Notes: generated by a model not told the origin, from the letters alone. Counted from the first letter of the stretch, positions 25,199 to 34,236 are shown. The stretch is DNA of 64,000 nucleotides from CAVSSX01 sp963730735 (GCA_963730735.1 CAVSSX010000007.1:1674001-1738000), one strand, 5' to 3'. Translations and numbers: made by a program.

Positions 25199-26767
25199 CG
25201 GGCGGTCGGTCCGGTGGCCCGGTACTCCTCCTGGAGGGCGCGCTTGACGATCTTGCCGCTGGCCGCCCTCGGCATCTCGTCTCGGACCTCGAGCTGCTCG
25301 GGGATCTTCTGGGTCATGAGGCCCGAGGACCGGCAGTAGGCCACCAGCTCGTCGAACTCGAGCGGTCCGGCGCCCTCGGTGATGCGGACCACGGCACAGA
25401 CCCGTTCGCCCCGCTCGGCGTCGGGCAGGCCGATCACCGCCACCTCGGCGATCGCCGGGTGGGCCGACAGGACGTCCTCGACCTCCTTGGCGCTGATGTT
25501 CTCGCCCTTGCGGATGATCACGTCCTTCAGCCGTCCGGTGACCGTCAGGTGGCCGTCGGCCCGTAGTCGGCCGAGGTCACCGGTCCGGAAGAACCCCTGC
25601 GTCGTCGAAGGCCTCGACGTCGAGCGCCGGGTCGGTGTACCCGAGGAAGACCATGGGACCTCGGACCCGGATCTCGCCCTCGTCCCCGGTGGCCGCCTCG
25701 GTCCCGTCGGCCGCCACGATGCGGACCTCGGCGTCGCGCACCGGGCGGCCGTCGGTGTAGGCCAACTGTTCGTCGGAGTCCGACGGTGCGCCGGAGGCGA
25801 CCATCGGGACCTCGGTCATGCCGTAGCCGTGGATGATGCCGCGACCCCCGATCTCGGCCTGCACCTCGAAGTGGAGGTTGGGGGGCTTGGCGGCGCCTCC
25901 GCCGGACATGACCCGCAGGTCCGGCAGGATCGGCCGGTCGGGCTGCTTGCGCTGCTCGGCCAGGTAGGCGACGTAGAAGGCGGTGCTGCCGCCCACCATG
26001 GTCACGCCGTGCTCCCGGAACAGCGCCGCCGACTCGGCCGGTGCGAACGACTCGACGATGACCGACGGGAAACCGACGCTGCAGACGGTCACCAGGTAGT
26101 CGGGACCGGCGATGTGGGCGAAGGGGAAGGCCACCGAGCCGACGTCGGTCGGCTCGAGCTCGAGCGCGTGCACCAGCCCCATGCCCCCGGCGATGAGTGA
26201 CCGGTCGGTGTGGCGGACGCCCTTGGGGTCGGCCGTGCTGCCCGAGGTGTAGTAGATCCACCGCAGCGGAGGATCGTCGGTGGCGTCCGCCGGCGGCGGC
26301 AGCGCCGACGGGTCGCCTTCGGGGAGCTCGCCGTCGACGACCAACACCTCGGGGCGGGGGTCGGCGCCCTCGAGCGCCCGCTCGGCGATGCCCGGAAAAT
26401 CGATGCCCCGCCACTGGCGGGGGATGATGAACAGCTCGGCGCCCGTCTGCCGCAGGGCGAACCCCACCTCCCGCTCCCGGTAGAGGTGGATGATCGGGAC
26501 CTGGACCGCCCCCAGTCGGCTGAGGGCCATGGTGAGGACCACGGTCGAGACCCGCGTCGGCAGTTGCCACGAGACCACGGTGCCCTCGACGACACCCCGG
26601 GCAGCCAGCCCGGCAGCCACCCTCTCGGCCCGGTCCCGGAAGGCGGCGAACGTCACGGTGCGCCCTTCGGCGTCGATGAGCATGGTCCGGTCCGGCGTGG
26701 CCTCGGCCCGGCGCTCGAGCAGCTCCCACAGGCTGCGTGCTCCGGTGATCTTCGTGCCGTCGTCCAT
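25195..26767 (-). CDS. Acyl-CoA synthetase / AMP-dependent ligase, frameshifted in this sequence
   Basis: An ANL-superfamily enzyme that activates a carboxylic acid to the acyl-AMP and then acyl-CoA. The N-terminal domain has the P-loop IYYTSGSTADPKGV and HGYGMTE; the C-terminal domain has FFRTGDLGRL, GRLKDVIIRKGENIS and the catalytic lysine in RAASGKIVKRA. The two halves are in different frames because the C run at 25594-25597 has one base too many. Correcting it gives 523 residues, the normal length. Start ATG 26767. It resembles cyclohexanecarboxylate- or FadD-like ligases, but the substrate is unknown. First gene of a three-gene operon. Confidence 0.87.
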
Positions 26768-26953
26768 CGTCTGCCTGCTCCCCGCGCTGGCCGGAACCGT
26801 CCCGGACTGCCTAGCAGCTGCCCCCGACCGGCGGCATCCCCCGCGGCGGCGCCCCGCCCGTCCACCGTCCCCGCCCGGGGTCGCGGCAGAGTAGGGGACG
26901 ACGGCAGCGGGCCCTGAGGGGACCGGCCGGCCGGCCGGAGCGAGGAGAGGGAC

Positions 26954-27220
26954 ATGACAGACGTCGCGGGGCCGAAGAGCGGATCGGGTCAGGGGCCGGC
27001 CGGGAGGTCGAGGGACCTGCGCCTGGTGGCTGTCGGGGTGGTGGCTGTTCTCTTGGTGTGGTTCGCCTTCACCAACCTCCAGGACGTCCAGATCCACTTC
27101 TGGCTCACCTCGGCCCGGGCCCCGCTGATCGTGGTGATCGCCATCTCCGGCGTGTTCGGTGCGGCGATCGGCGCCCTGGTCTCGCGTCGCCGGCACCCCT
27201 CGGGGAACCGGCCGGGCTGA
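26954..27220 (+). CDS. LapA-domain (DUF1049) small membrane protein
   Basis: An 88-residue protein with two transmembrane helices (about 26-43 and 55-75) joined by the FAFTNLQDVQIHFWL segment typical of the LapA/DUF1049 family. A basic C-terminus (SRRRHPSG) faces the cytoplasm. CGAGGAGAGGGAC precedes the ATG. In E. coli relatives help regulate lipopolysaccharide assembly; in actinobacteria the role is unknown. Confidence 0.8.
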   Translation: MTDVAGPKSGSGQGPAGRSRDLRLVAVGVVAVLLVWFAFTNLQDVQIHFWLTSARAPLIVVIAISGVFGAAIGALVSRRRHPSGNRPG

Positions 27221-27238
27221 CCGGCGTCGCCGGCGGGT

Positions 27239-28651
27239 TCAGCCGGCGACCAGGGGCGGTCGTCGCCCCTCCCAGGGGAGGGCCAGCTCGAGTTGCGCCG
27301 CCACCCGCACGAGGAGCCCCTCCTGCCACGGGCCGGCGACGATCTGGACCCCGACGGGGAGGCCGTCGGCGCTCCAGTGCAGGGGGAGGCTGATGGCCGG
27401 CTGGCCGGTGACGTTGAAGACCCCGGTGAAGACGGCCATGGAGAGGACCTCGGGCGCGGTGTCCGACGGGTGCTGGTGCACCTTCTCGAGCACCGTGCCG
27501 GCCCGCGGCGGGGCGATGGCCATGGTCGGGGTCACCAAGAGATCGAACTCCTCGCCCCAGCGGCCGAGGAGGGAGTGGGCATAGCGCTGCAGGGTGGCCA
27601 GCGTGCCGACGAGGGCGATGCTGTCGAGTTCTCGGGCGGCGGCATAGCCGGCCCGGATGTGGGGCTCGGCCTTCTCGAAGTCCACCTCCGGATGGTCCCC
27701 GAGGCCGGCATTGATGACCGGGAGGAAGCTGGCCAGGGCCTCGAAGGGGAACAGCTCGAACGCCACCGGTTCGACGTGGTGGCCGAGGCCCTCGAGGGCG
27801 GCGGCGGTCCGGGCCACCGCCTCGAGCGCCTCGGGGTCGACCGGGAGGTCGAGTGGGGCCCGGGTGAGGATGCCCACCCGGAGCCGACCGGGATCGGCCC
27901 CCACCTCGGTGGCGAACGGGCGGTCCGGGGCCGGGATGTTCAACCACGACAGGGGGTCGGGTCCGCGGATGGCGTCGAGGACCGCCGCCGCGTCCCCGAC
28001 CGTGCGGGTGACGGCTCCCTCGACCGTGGCCCCGAACCACCCCGGGATCATGGCCGGCACCCGGCCGCGACTGGGCTTCAGCCCGACCAGGCCGGTGCAC
28101 GAGGCCGGGATCCGGATCGACCCGCCGCCGTCGTTGGCGTGGGCAACCGGGAACATCCCCGAGGCCACGGCGGCGGCCGCGCCGCCGCTCGAGCCGCCCG
28201 GCGACCGGGCCGTGTCCCAGGGGTTGGTGGTGATGCCGTACCGGAGGTTCTCGGTGACGGTGATGGGCCCGAGCTCGGGGGTGTTCGTGCGCCCGGTCAG
28301 GACGAAGCCGGCCCGGACGAGGTTGTCGACGACCATCTCGCTCCGGTCGCTCGGCCCCTCGGGGGCGCCCCGCGACCCGAAGGTCACCGGCCAACCGGCC
28401 ACCGCCGTGAGGTCCTTCACCGGCAGGGGGACCCCGGCGAAGGGCGGCAGGTCGTCGTGGCCCCGGGCGATGACCTCGGCCCAGTGTCGGGCCGAGGTCC
28501 GGGCCTCGTCGTCGTTGCGCCAGATGATGGCGTGCAGGTGGGGATCGAGACGGTCGACCTCGTCCAGACAGTGCTCGAGCAGCTCCACCGGGCTCAGCTC
28601 ACGATGGGCGATGGCGGTGGCCAGCTCGGTGGCCGAGGAGAAGGGATCCAT
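27239..28651 (-). CDS. Amidase-signature family amidohydrolase
   Basis: A 470-residue amidase. The Ser-cisSer-Lys triad is readable as Lys79 (PVKDLT), Ser154 in GGSSGGAAAA and the nucleophile Ser178 in NDGGGSIRIPA, the same numbering as in bacterial GatA. No gatB or gatC neighbours it and the C-terminus is unlike GatA, so a free-standing amidase for small amides is more likely than glutamyl-tRNA amidotransferase. It ends 18 bases from the convergent LapA-like gene. Confidence 0.87.
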   Translation of the reverse strand: MDPFSSATELATAIAHRELSPVELLEHCLDEVDRLDPHLHAIIWRNDDEARTSARHWAEVIARGHDDLPPFAGVPLPVKDLTAVAGWPVTFGSRGAPEGPSDRSEMVVDNLVRAGFVLTGRTNTPELGPITVTENLRYGITTNPWDTARSPGGSSGGAAAAVASGMFPVAHANDGGGSIRIPASCTGLVGLKPSRGRVPAMIPGWFGATVEGAVTRTVGDAAAVLDAIRGPDPLSWLNIPAPDRPFATEVGADPGRLRVGILTRAPLDLPVDPEALEAVARTAAALEGLGHHVEPVAFELFPFEALASFLPVINAGLGDHPEVDFEKAEPHIRAGYAAARELDSIALVGTLATLQRYAHSLLGRWGEEFDLLVTPTMAIAPPRAGTVLEKVHQHPSDTAPEVLSMAVFTGVFNVTGQPAISLPLHWSADGLPVGVQIVAGPWQEGLLVRVAAQLELALPWEGRRPPLVAG

Positions 28652-28933
28652 CGGCCCAGGTTACGGGCCACCGGGCCCGACGGCCCGGGCCAATCGGCCC
28701 ACAAAAGTGCTGGCCGCGCTACGGATCCGGCGGCGCTCGCCGTAGACTTCCTGACTGTGGGTGGCTCCAAGTTGCGCCGGTCGAGTGCTGTCGGGGAGAT
28801 TTCGTTGTCCGGCGGGCCGAGTTGCGCGAACATGTGGCGGTTCGGCCGTGGGCTCGGCGCACGGCCGTGCACGGTGGAGGAGCAGGCAGTGGGCAGCCCA
28901 GGTAGTTCGCAAGATGGAGTGAGGGGGAACTAG
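28652..28933. promoter_or_regulatory. Divergent region between the amidase and DUF3040 genes
   Basis: A 282-base non-coding stretch. It holds the hairpin CCGGGCC-CGAC-GGCCCGG (28671-28688) near the amidase start, and a plus-strand -10-like TAGACT (28743-28748) that would leave a leader of about 180 bases before the DUF3040 GTG. No conserved RNA family was recognised. Confidence 0.35.
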
Positions 28934-29323
28934 GTGCCGCTCTCTGAGCACGAGCAGCGCATCCTGGCCGAGCTCGAGGACTCCCTCGTCCGCCAGGACC
29001 CCGAGTTCGCCGAGCGTGTCCGCTCCGAGACCGTCTACCGGCACGCCGGTCGCTACTGCAAGTGGGCCGCCGTCGGCTTCGTGGCCGGGGTGGCGGTGCT
29101 GGTCGGGTTCTACTCGGAGTCGCTCATCCTGGGTTTCATCGGCGTGGCCATGATGTTCGGTTCCGCCGTGATCTTCGAGCGCAACCTCCGGCGGATGGGC
29201 CGGGCCGGATGGCACGACCTCACCCACTCCGGTGGCGAGGACCGACGGACGAGCTCGATCGAGGGCAGTGTCACCGATGCCCGTGAGTGGATCCGGACCC
29301 GGTTCTTCAAGCGCGATAGCTGA
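28934..29323 (+). CDS. DUF3040 membrane protein
   Basis: A 129-residue actinobacterial protein beginning with the DUF3040 signature MPLSEHEQRILAELEDSL. Two membrane helices follow (about 44-80) and then a basic, hydrophilic C-terminus. GTG start behind GAGGGGGA. Such genes commonly lie near the dcw cluster, as here about 3 kb upstream of mraZ. The function is not known. Confidence 0.85.
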   Translation: MPLSEHEQRILAELEDSLVRQDPEFAERVRSETVYRHAGRYCKWAAVGFVAGVAVLVGFYSESLILGFIGVAMMFGSAVIFERNLRRMGRAGWHDLTHSGGEDRRTSSIEGSVTDAREWIRTRFFKRDS

Positions 29324-29334
29324 CGTCGCCGACG

Positions 29335-30225
29335 ATGTCGGAAGGGCCGTGCCTGGCCGTTGACATCGGCGGGACCAAGATGGCGGCCGGCCTGGTCGAT
29401 CGCCTGGGCACGCTGTCCAAGCGGCGCGAGGTGCCCACCCCCCACGACGCCGACGGCGAGACGCTCTGGTCGACCCTGGCCGCGCTGGTCACGGACCTGC
29501 TCGGTGCGGCCGGAGCCACGCCGGTGGTCTGCGGTGTCGGCTGCGGCGGCCCGATGGACCGGGGTGGTCGGACGGTGTCGCCACTCAACATCCCCGGTTG
29601 GCAGGCCTTCCCCTTGGCCGAACGGCTGCGGTCGCTGACCGGCGTGCCGACGGCGGTCGACAACGACGCCAAGGCCCTGGCGCTGGGCGAGGGATGGGTC
29701 GGGGCAACGGCCGGCTGCGACGACTTCATAGCCATGGTGGTGTCCACCGGGATCGGTGGTGGGATCGTCCTGAACGGTCGCCTGTTGGACGGGCGGCTCG
29801 GCAACGCCGGACACATCGGCCACGTGGTGGTGGAGCCCGAGGGTCGTCGTTGCCCGTGCGGGGGCCGCGGGTGCCTCGAGGCCGAGGCCTCGGGATCGGC
29901 CATCGCCGAGATCACCGGTCACCCGGCGGCCGAGGCCGACGCCGCGACGATCGCCCGGACCGGGACGCTGGTCGGCCGAGCCGTCGCCTCGGTGGCCAAC
30001 CTGCTCGACCTGTCGAGGGCGGTGATCGCCGGATCGGTGGCGCTCGGGTTCGGTGCGCCGTTCTTCGACGCCGCCCAGGTCGAGATCGACCACCGGGTCG
30101 GGCTCGAGTTCGCCCGAGGTACGCGGGTGGGACCGGCCGGTCTGGGCGACGCCGGGCCACTCGTCGGCGCCGGCGCCGTCGGGTGGCGGTCGCTCGGCGA
30201 CCCCGTCCCGGGACTCCACCGGTGA
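29335..30225 (+). CDS. ROK-family sugar kinase (glucokinase-like)
   Basis: A 296-residue cytoplasmic kinase. ATP-site motif AVDIGGTKMAAGLVD at the N-terminus, catalytic aspartate in TAVDNDAKALALGE, and the ROK zinc motif GHIGHVVVEPEGR followed by CPCGGRGCLE. It likely phosphorylates glucose or a related hexose. No N-terminal DNA-binding domain, so it is an enzyme rather than a ROK repressor. Its TGA overlaps the next GTG. Confidence 0.87.
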   Translation: MSEGPCLAVDIGGTKMAAGLVDRLGTLSKRREVPTPHDADGETLWSTLAALVTDLLGAAGATPVVCGVGCGGPMDRGGRTVSPLNIPGWQAFPLAERLRSLTGVPTAVDNDAKALALGEGWVGATAGCDDFIAMVVSTGIGGGIVLNGRLLDGRLGNAGHIGHVVVEPEGRRCPCGGRGCLEAEASGSAIAEITGHPAAEADAATIARTGTLVGRAVASVANLLDLSRAVIAGSVALGFGAPFFDAAQVEIDHRVGLEFARGTRVGPAGLGDAGPLVGAGAVGWRSLGDPVPGLHR

Positions 30226-30530
30226 CCGAGCCATCGACCGAGGGGGCGGCACGCCACGGGGCGCCCCACTGGGGGCCGACGGTGGGCACGGTGGCCCGGG
30301 CGGTCGCCCGGCACCCGGGCGTGTGGCTCGACGCCGGCGTCGCCTTGTGGCGTCTGGCGCCGGCCGGATGGTGGCGCCGTCGGCCGTACCTCCCCGTCCC
30401 GGACCCGTCGTATTGGGACTTCCGTCTGGAGACGGCCTACGGCGGCGATGCCGCCCTCGGGCGGCTCTCCGGTGAGGACGTCGTGGCCTACCTCCGATGG
30501 TGTCGGAGGATGCGAGCCGTGGACCGGTAG
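30222..30530 (+). CDS. Small hypothetical protein
   Basis: 102 residues, starting at a GTG that overlaps the ROK kinase stop (GTGA). I do not recognise the family. It is rich in Trp and Arg with a central APAGWWRRRPYLPVPDPSYWDFRLETAYGG segment shape (Trp/Tyr-rich), no signal peptide and no clear membrane helix. Coupling to the kinase gene and consistent high third-position GC support it as a real gene. Confidence 0.6.
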   Translation: MTEPSTEGAARHGAPHWGPTVGTVARAVARHPGVWLDAGVALWRLAPAGWWRRRPYLPVPDPSYWDFRLETAYGGDAALGRLSGEDVVAYLRWCRRMRAVDR

Positions 30531-30541
30531 CCTCTCCCGTG

Positions 30542-31048
30542 ATGGGGCGGGTCCTCCTGCTCAATGCGACCTACGAGCCGCTGGCGCTGGTCTCTGACCG
30601 GCGCGCCGTGGTGCTGGTGCTCGCCGGACGGGCCGAAGCGGTGGCCTTCCGTCCCGACGGCCCGGTGTTCCACTCCTCCCACATGGTGGTGCCGGTCCCG
30701 GCCATCGTGCGGCTCTGCCACATGGTGCGGATCCCGCGTTGGGCGCGCACGCCGCCCCTCACCCGCCGGGCGGTGCTGCGCCGGGACGGCGGCCGGTGTG
30801 CCTACTGTCCCGACGTGGCCGACACGGTCGACCACGTCGTGCCGAAGAGCCGGGGCGGCCGCCACGAGTGGACCAACGTCGTGGCTTCCTGCAAGCGGGA
30901 CAACCTGCGCAAGGGTGACCAACTCCTGTCCGAGCTGGGCTGGTCCCTGGCGTTCCAGCCGCAGGCCCCCGAGGGCCACCTCTGGCGCCTGCGGCACCTG
31001 GCCGAGGTCGACCCGCTGTGGGAGCCGTACCTGGCCCAAGCATCCTGA
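30542..31048 (+). CDS. HNH endonuclease family protein
   Basis: A 168-residue protein with an HNH nuclease core near residues 88-125: CAYC zinc pair, DHVVPKSRGG with the catalytic histidine, the asparagine in WTNVVASC, and CKRDNLRKGD. The N-terminus VLLLNATYEPLALVSDRRAV is typical of a widespread stand-alone actinobacterial HNH subgroup with unknown duty. Start ATG 30542 lies 8 bases after the -10-like TAGCCT (30528-30533), so it may be leaderless; GTG 30539 and an upstream start at 30497 are alternatives. Confidence 0.85.
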   Translation: MGRVLLLNATYEPLALVSDRRAVVLVLAGRAEAVAFRPDGPVFHSSHMVVPVPAIVRLCHMVRIPRWARTPPLTRRAVLRRDGGRCAYCPDVADTVDHVVPKSRGGRHEWTNVVASCKRDNLRKGDQLLSELGWSLAFQPQAPEGHLWRLRHLAEVDPLWEPYLAQAS

Positions 31049-31051
31049 CGG

Positions 31052-31801
31052 ATGGAGCCACCCTCGGTCGGAGGAGGCACCCCTCGGTCGGCCGCGGGTC
31101 GGCCGAGGTACGACGGGGTCGGTCGGTGGACCGACGTCGAGGTGTTCCGCTCCCGCCCCCGGACCGCCGTCGTCCAGACCGTCGACCGACCGACGGTGGT
31201 CCTCGGGAGTAGCCAACCGCCCACGGTGGTCGAGCCGGGCATCGGGGGACCGCGGGTGGTCCGCCGGCGGAGCGGCGGCGGTGCGGTGTGGATGGCACCG
31301 GGCGACCCGGTGTGGCTCGACGTGTGGCTCCCCCGGGGCGACCCACTCTGGACCGACGACGTCATCGCCGCTCCCGGCTGGTTCGGCGCCGCCTGGGCGT
31401 CGGCGCTCCGGTCCCTCGGGTCACCGCCGCTGGCCGTCCACGAGGGCCCGTCGGTCACCGCCGCCTGGTCCGATCTCGTCTGCTTCGCCGGCGTCGGTCC
31501 GGGCGAAGTGGTGTCGGGGGGGCGAAAGGTGGTCGGGATCTCGCAGTGGCGGAGCCGGGAAGGGGCACTCTTCAGCTCGGCCTGCTACCGCCGTTGGCAG
31601 CCGGCGCCACTGGTGGCGGCGCTCGCCCCGCCACTCCGGGGGGCGCCCCCGTCGGCGGCCGAGCTGGCCGAGGTGGCCATCGGCCTGGACGACCTCGTGG
31701 CCGTTGCCGTGACGTCGCACGACCTCCTCGACGCCGTGCGGTCGCACCTTCCGGAACCTCCGGGGTGGGACGTCCTGCACTCGAGCCCTCCCACCGACTG
31801 A
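31052..31801 (+). CDS. Lipoate-protein ligase A-like protein
   Basis: A 249-residue member of the biotin/lipoate ligase fold. Motifs are VVRRRSGGGAVW (lipoate loop) and SGGRKVVGISQWRSREGALF with the catalytic lysine. It likely transfers lipoate or octanoate to E2 and GcvH proteins. It starts 3 bases after the HNH gene. The N-terminal 25 residues are Gly/Arg-rich and the true start may be further in. Confidence 0.8.
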   Translation: MEPPSVGGGTPRSAAGRPRYDGVGRWTDVEVFRSRPRTAVVQTVDRPTVVLGSSQPPTVVEPGIGGPRVVRRRSGGGAVWMAPGDPVWLDVWLPRGDPLWTDDVIAAPGWFGAAWASALRSLGSPPLAVHEGPSVTAAWSDLVCFAGVGPGEVVSGGRKVVGISQWRSREGALFSSACYRRWQPAPLVAALAPPLRGAPPSAAELAEVAIGLDDLVAVAVTSHDLLDAVRSHLPEPPGWDVLHSSPPTD

Positions 31802-31976
31802 GCCCGGCGCCGGTCCCGGCGCTCCGCATCCGGGTTGCACCTGCCCCGCCGACCCGATCGGCGCGCCCCGATCGCGCTGCGACGCGCCCGGCCGCCGGCC
31901 ACCCGCCCCGGCGCGTTCTCGCCGGTCACGCCGGTCGTTTGGTGGCGCGATGTGACGAAAAAAGGGCGCCCCGTGA

Positions 31977-32007
31977 TTGAAGAGTGGGGGATTGGGGTGT
32001 AAAGTGG
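31977..32007 (+). promoter_or_regulatory. dcw promoter with putative MraZ box
   Basis: TTGAAG (31977-31982), 17-base spacer, TAAAGT (32000-32005). G-rich repeats TGGGG (31985), TTGGGG (31992) and AGTGGA (32004) overlap the spacer and -10 box. MraZ represses its own operon by binding TGGG-type direct repeats, so these are candidate sites, though their spacing (8 and 12 bases) is irregular. The remaining part of the 270-base gap shows nothing else. The leader to mraZ is about 60 bases. Confidence 0.55.
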
Positions 32008-32071
32008 AGCGAAAGGGTTTGGAGGGGCGACAGAGGGCGCGTCCCGAGGACCGCCATGGGAGAGGTGTCGG

Positions 32072-32494
32072 GTGGCTGGCTTCGTCGGGAGGTACGAGCA
32101 CTCGCTCGACACCAAGGGCAGGGTGATCCTCCCGGCGAAGTTCCGTGCTCCTTTCGAGCGGGGCGGCTTCCTGACCCAGAACAGCGAGGGGTGCCTGGCG
32201 CTGTGGACGCCGGGCGAGTTCGAGCGACAGATGGCGGCCATGCAGGAGCAGGCGGCGATCGGACGGGCCCAGCGCAACCGGGCCCGGCTCTGGGCGTCCA
32301 CGTCCCACGAGGTGGAGATGGACCGCCAGGGGCGGATGGCCATCCCGGCCCACCTGCGTGACTTCGCGTCGCTGCAGGGGGACGTGTTGGTCCACGGGGC
32401 CATCGACCGCGTCGAACTGTGGAACCCGGCGTCGTGGGAGGAGCGCGTGCGTCCCGAGCAGCAGTGGCTCCTCGAGGACGAGGACGACGGATGA
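32072..32494 (+). CDS. mraZ: Transcriptional regulator MraZ
   Basis: A 140-residue AbrB-like DNA-binding protein that represses the dcw operon. Two SpoVT/AbrB repeats are visible: SLDTKGRVILPAKFR (residues 11-25) and EMDRQGRMAIPAHLR (about 81-95). GTG 32072 with GGGAGAGG about 7 bases upstream. First gene of the cell-wall and division cluster. Confidence 0.95.
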   Translation: MAGFVGRYEHSLDTKGRVILPAKFRAPFERGGFLTQNSEGCLALWTPGEFERQMAAMQEQAAIGRAQRNRARLWASTSHEVEMDRQGRMAIPAHLRDFASLQGDVLVHGAIDRVELWNPASWEERVRPEQQWLLEDEDDG

Positions 32495-32563
32495 CGTCGT
32501 CGCCCGGCGGTGTGCGGTCACGGCACGCCGAACTGTCGAGAAGAGCAACGAGAGAGAAGAAGC

Positions 32564-32702
32564 GGACCGGTCGGCCGGTCCGAGCAGCCAGGTACATGCG
32601 CAGCTCCCCGAGGGGCACGGTGGAAGATTTCTCCTCCGCCCTCTTCCCCAGGGGTCGTCCGGGGTCCGCCCCCGAACGCACCCCGCCCCTCGGGGAGCTG
32701 CG
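32564..32702 (+). ncRNA. Structured leader upstream of rsmH (mraW RNA-motif candidate)
   Basis: The 209 bases between mraZ and rsmH contain nested inverted repeats. A tight hairpin GGACCGG-TCGG-CCGGTCC (32564-32581) is followed by an 18-base perfect inverted repeat, CGCAGCTCCCCGAGGGGC (32599-32616) with its complement at 32685-32702, which ends one base before the rsmH ATG. Inside the loop GGAAGA (32622-32627) pairs with TCTTCC (32642-32647). The 3' arm contains the only good ribosome site, GGGGAG (32692-32697). An actinobacterial mraW RNA motif is known at this position; whether this fits its covariance model is untested. Confidence 0.65.
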
Positions 32703-32703
32703 G

Positions 32704-33673
32704 ATGGACCAGGACTTCACACACGAGCCGGTGATGGCCGACGTCGTCGTCGACCTGTTCGCCCCGGTGCCGGCGGGCGTGCTCGTCGACGCCACGGTGG
32801 GCGGCGGGGGACACGCGGCGGCGCTGTTGTCGTCGCGCCCCGACCTCGGGCGTGCTCGGTCTCGACCGTGATCCCGACGCCGTGGTCGCCGCCGCCGCCC
32901 GGTTGGCGCCCTTCGGCGACCGGGCGGTCGTCCTCCACGCCCGCTTCGGCGACCTGGAGCACGTCGTGGCCGACGCCCGGGCCGACTCGTGGCCGGCGTC
33001 GGGGGGCCGGTCCGGCGACGTGGTGGGCGTGCTCGTGGACCTCGGGGTCAGTTCGCCCCAGCTCGACCGGGCCGACCGGGGCTTCTCGTACCGGTCCGAC
33101 GGACCGCTCGACATGCGGATGGACCCGAGCGAGGGAGTGGGGGCCCTGGCCCTCGTCAACGAGGCGCCGGTGGGCGAGCTGGCGTCGCTGTTCGCCGAGA
33201 ACGGCGAGGGCCGACTGTCGGGCCGACTGGCCCGGGCGGTGGTGGCCGCCCGCCCGCTCACCTCGACGACCCAGCTGGCCGAGGTGATCGCCGCCGCCGT
33301 GCCGGCGGCCGTCCGGCGGAAGGGTCATCCGGCCCGACGGGTCTTCCAGGCATTGCGGATCGCCGTGAACGACGAGCTGGGGGAGCTGGAATCGATCCTG
33401 CCGGTGGCCCTCGACGTCCTGGCGGTCGGTGGACGCTGCGTCGTCATCTCGTACCACTCGGGTGAAGACCGGCTGGTCAAGCGGGCCTTCGCCGAGGCCG
33501 AGTCGGGCGGCTGCATCTGCCCACCGGGACTCCCGTGCGTCTGCGGGGCGGTGGCCGAGCACCGGTTGCTCTTCCGGGGTGCTCGTCGACCGACCGAGCT
33601 CGAGGTGGCGGCCAACCGTCGCGCCCAGAGCGCCCGGCTCCGGGCGGTCGAGCGGATCGCGGCGGGCTCGTGA
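32704..33673 (+). CDS. rsmH: 16S rRNA m4C1402 methyltransferase RsmH (MraW), frameshifted in this sequence
   Basis: It methylates N4 of C1402 in the ribosomal P site. N-terminal HEPVMADVVVDLF and the SAM motif DATVGGGGHA are in one frame. GLDRDPDA, DLGVSSPQLDRADRGFSY, RRVFQALRIAVNDEL and VISYHSGEDRLVK are in the next. The junction is the G run at 32848-32850, where removing one G restores DLGVLGLDRD and a 322-residue protein. The start is 6 bases after GGGGAG inside the leader stem. The stop overlaps the ftsL GTG. Confidence 0.93.
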
Positions 33674-34236
33674 CGCCGGCCACCGCCACCGCCCGCCGGG
33701 CGGCCGCCGCGCCGGCACGACGCCCGCAGCCACCGCGGCCCGAGGAGCGGCGAGCACCGCTGCGGGTCGTCGAGCGGACCCCCGGGGCCCGCCGGGGGCG
33801 TCGGGTCGGCCGGGCGACGGCCATCGCCGCGTCGGTGATCGTCATCCTCAGCCTGTTGATGGTCGTCATCGGCCACGCCCTCTTGGCCCAGGGGCAACTT
33901 CGCCTGACCACCGTCCAGCAGCAGCTGGCCGCCGAGCAGACCCTCCACCGCCAGCGGGTACTGGCGGTGGCCGGGCTCGAGACACCGTCCCGCATCACCA
34001 CACAGGCCCAGGAGCGACTGCACATGGTCCAGCCCACGACGGTCAACCAGTTGCCGTCCGTGCCCTTGAACAAGCCGCTCGCCACCCCGAAGGTGCTGGC
34101 CAAGCCGACGCCGACGACCACCACGCCGACGACCACCACACCCAGCACGACCACCCCGTCGACCACGACCCCGTCCCGTACGACGCCGACCACGGCACCG
34201 GCGGGGGCCAGCTCGTCCACCGGGTCGGCCGGGTGA
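33670..34236 (+). CDS. ftsL: FtsL/DivIC-like cell-division protein
   Basis: A 188-residue bitopic protein. A basic N-terminus of about 50 residues, one membrane helix near 52-75 (ATAIAASVIVILSLLMVV), a short coiled coil rich in Gln (LTTVQQQLAAEQTLHRQRV), and then a Thr/Pro tail (repeats of TTTTP and TTTPS) of about 45 residues. Position between rsmH and ftsI and the topology identify it; sequence similarity in this family is weak. GTG start overlaps the rsmH stop. It would link FtsQ/FtsB-type partners to FtsW/FtsI. Confidence 0.8.
   Translation: MTPATATARRAAAAPARRPQPPRPEERRAPLRVVERTPGARRGRRVGRATAIAASVIVILSLLMVVIGHALLAQGQLRLTTVQQQLAAEQTLHRQRVLAVAGLETPSRITTQAQERLHMVQPTTVNQLPSVPLNKPLATPKVLAKPTPTTTTPTTTTPSTTTPSTTTPSRTTPTTAPAGASSSTGSAG

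Noticed and set aside
27239..28651. Glutamyl-tRNA amidotransferase subunit GatA
   Set aside because: The triad numbering matches, but gatB and gatC are absent and the C-terminal region is that of a general amidase.
29110..30564. Long antisense reading frame opposite DUF3040 and the ROK kinase
   Set aside because: Composition is Arg/Pro/Gly-rich without any family resemblance, a usual shadow of high-GC coding DNA; the plus-strand genes have clear motifs.
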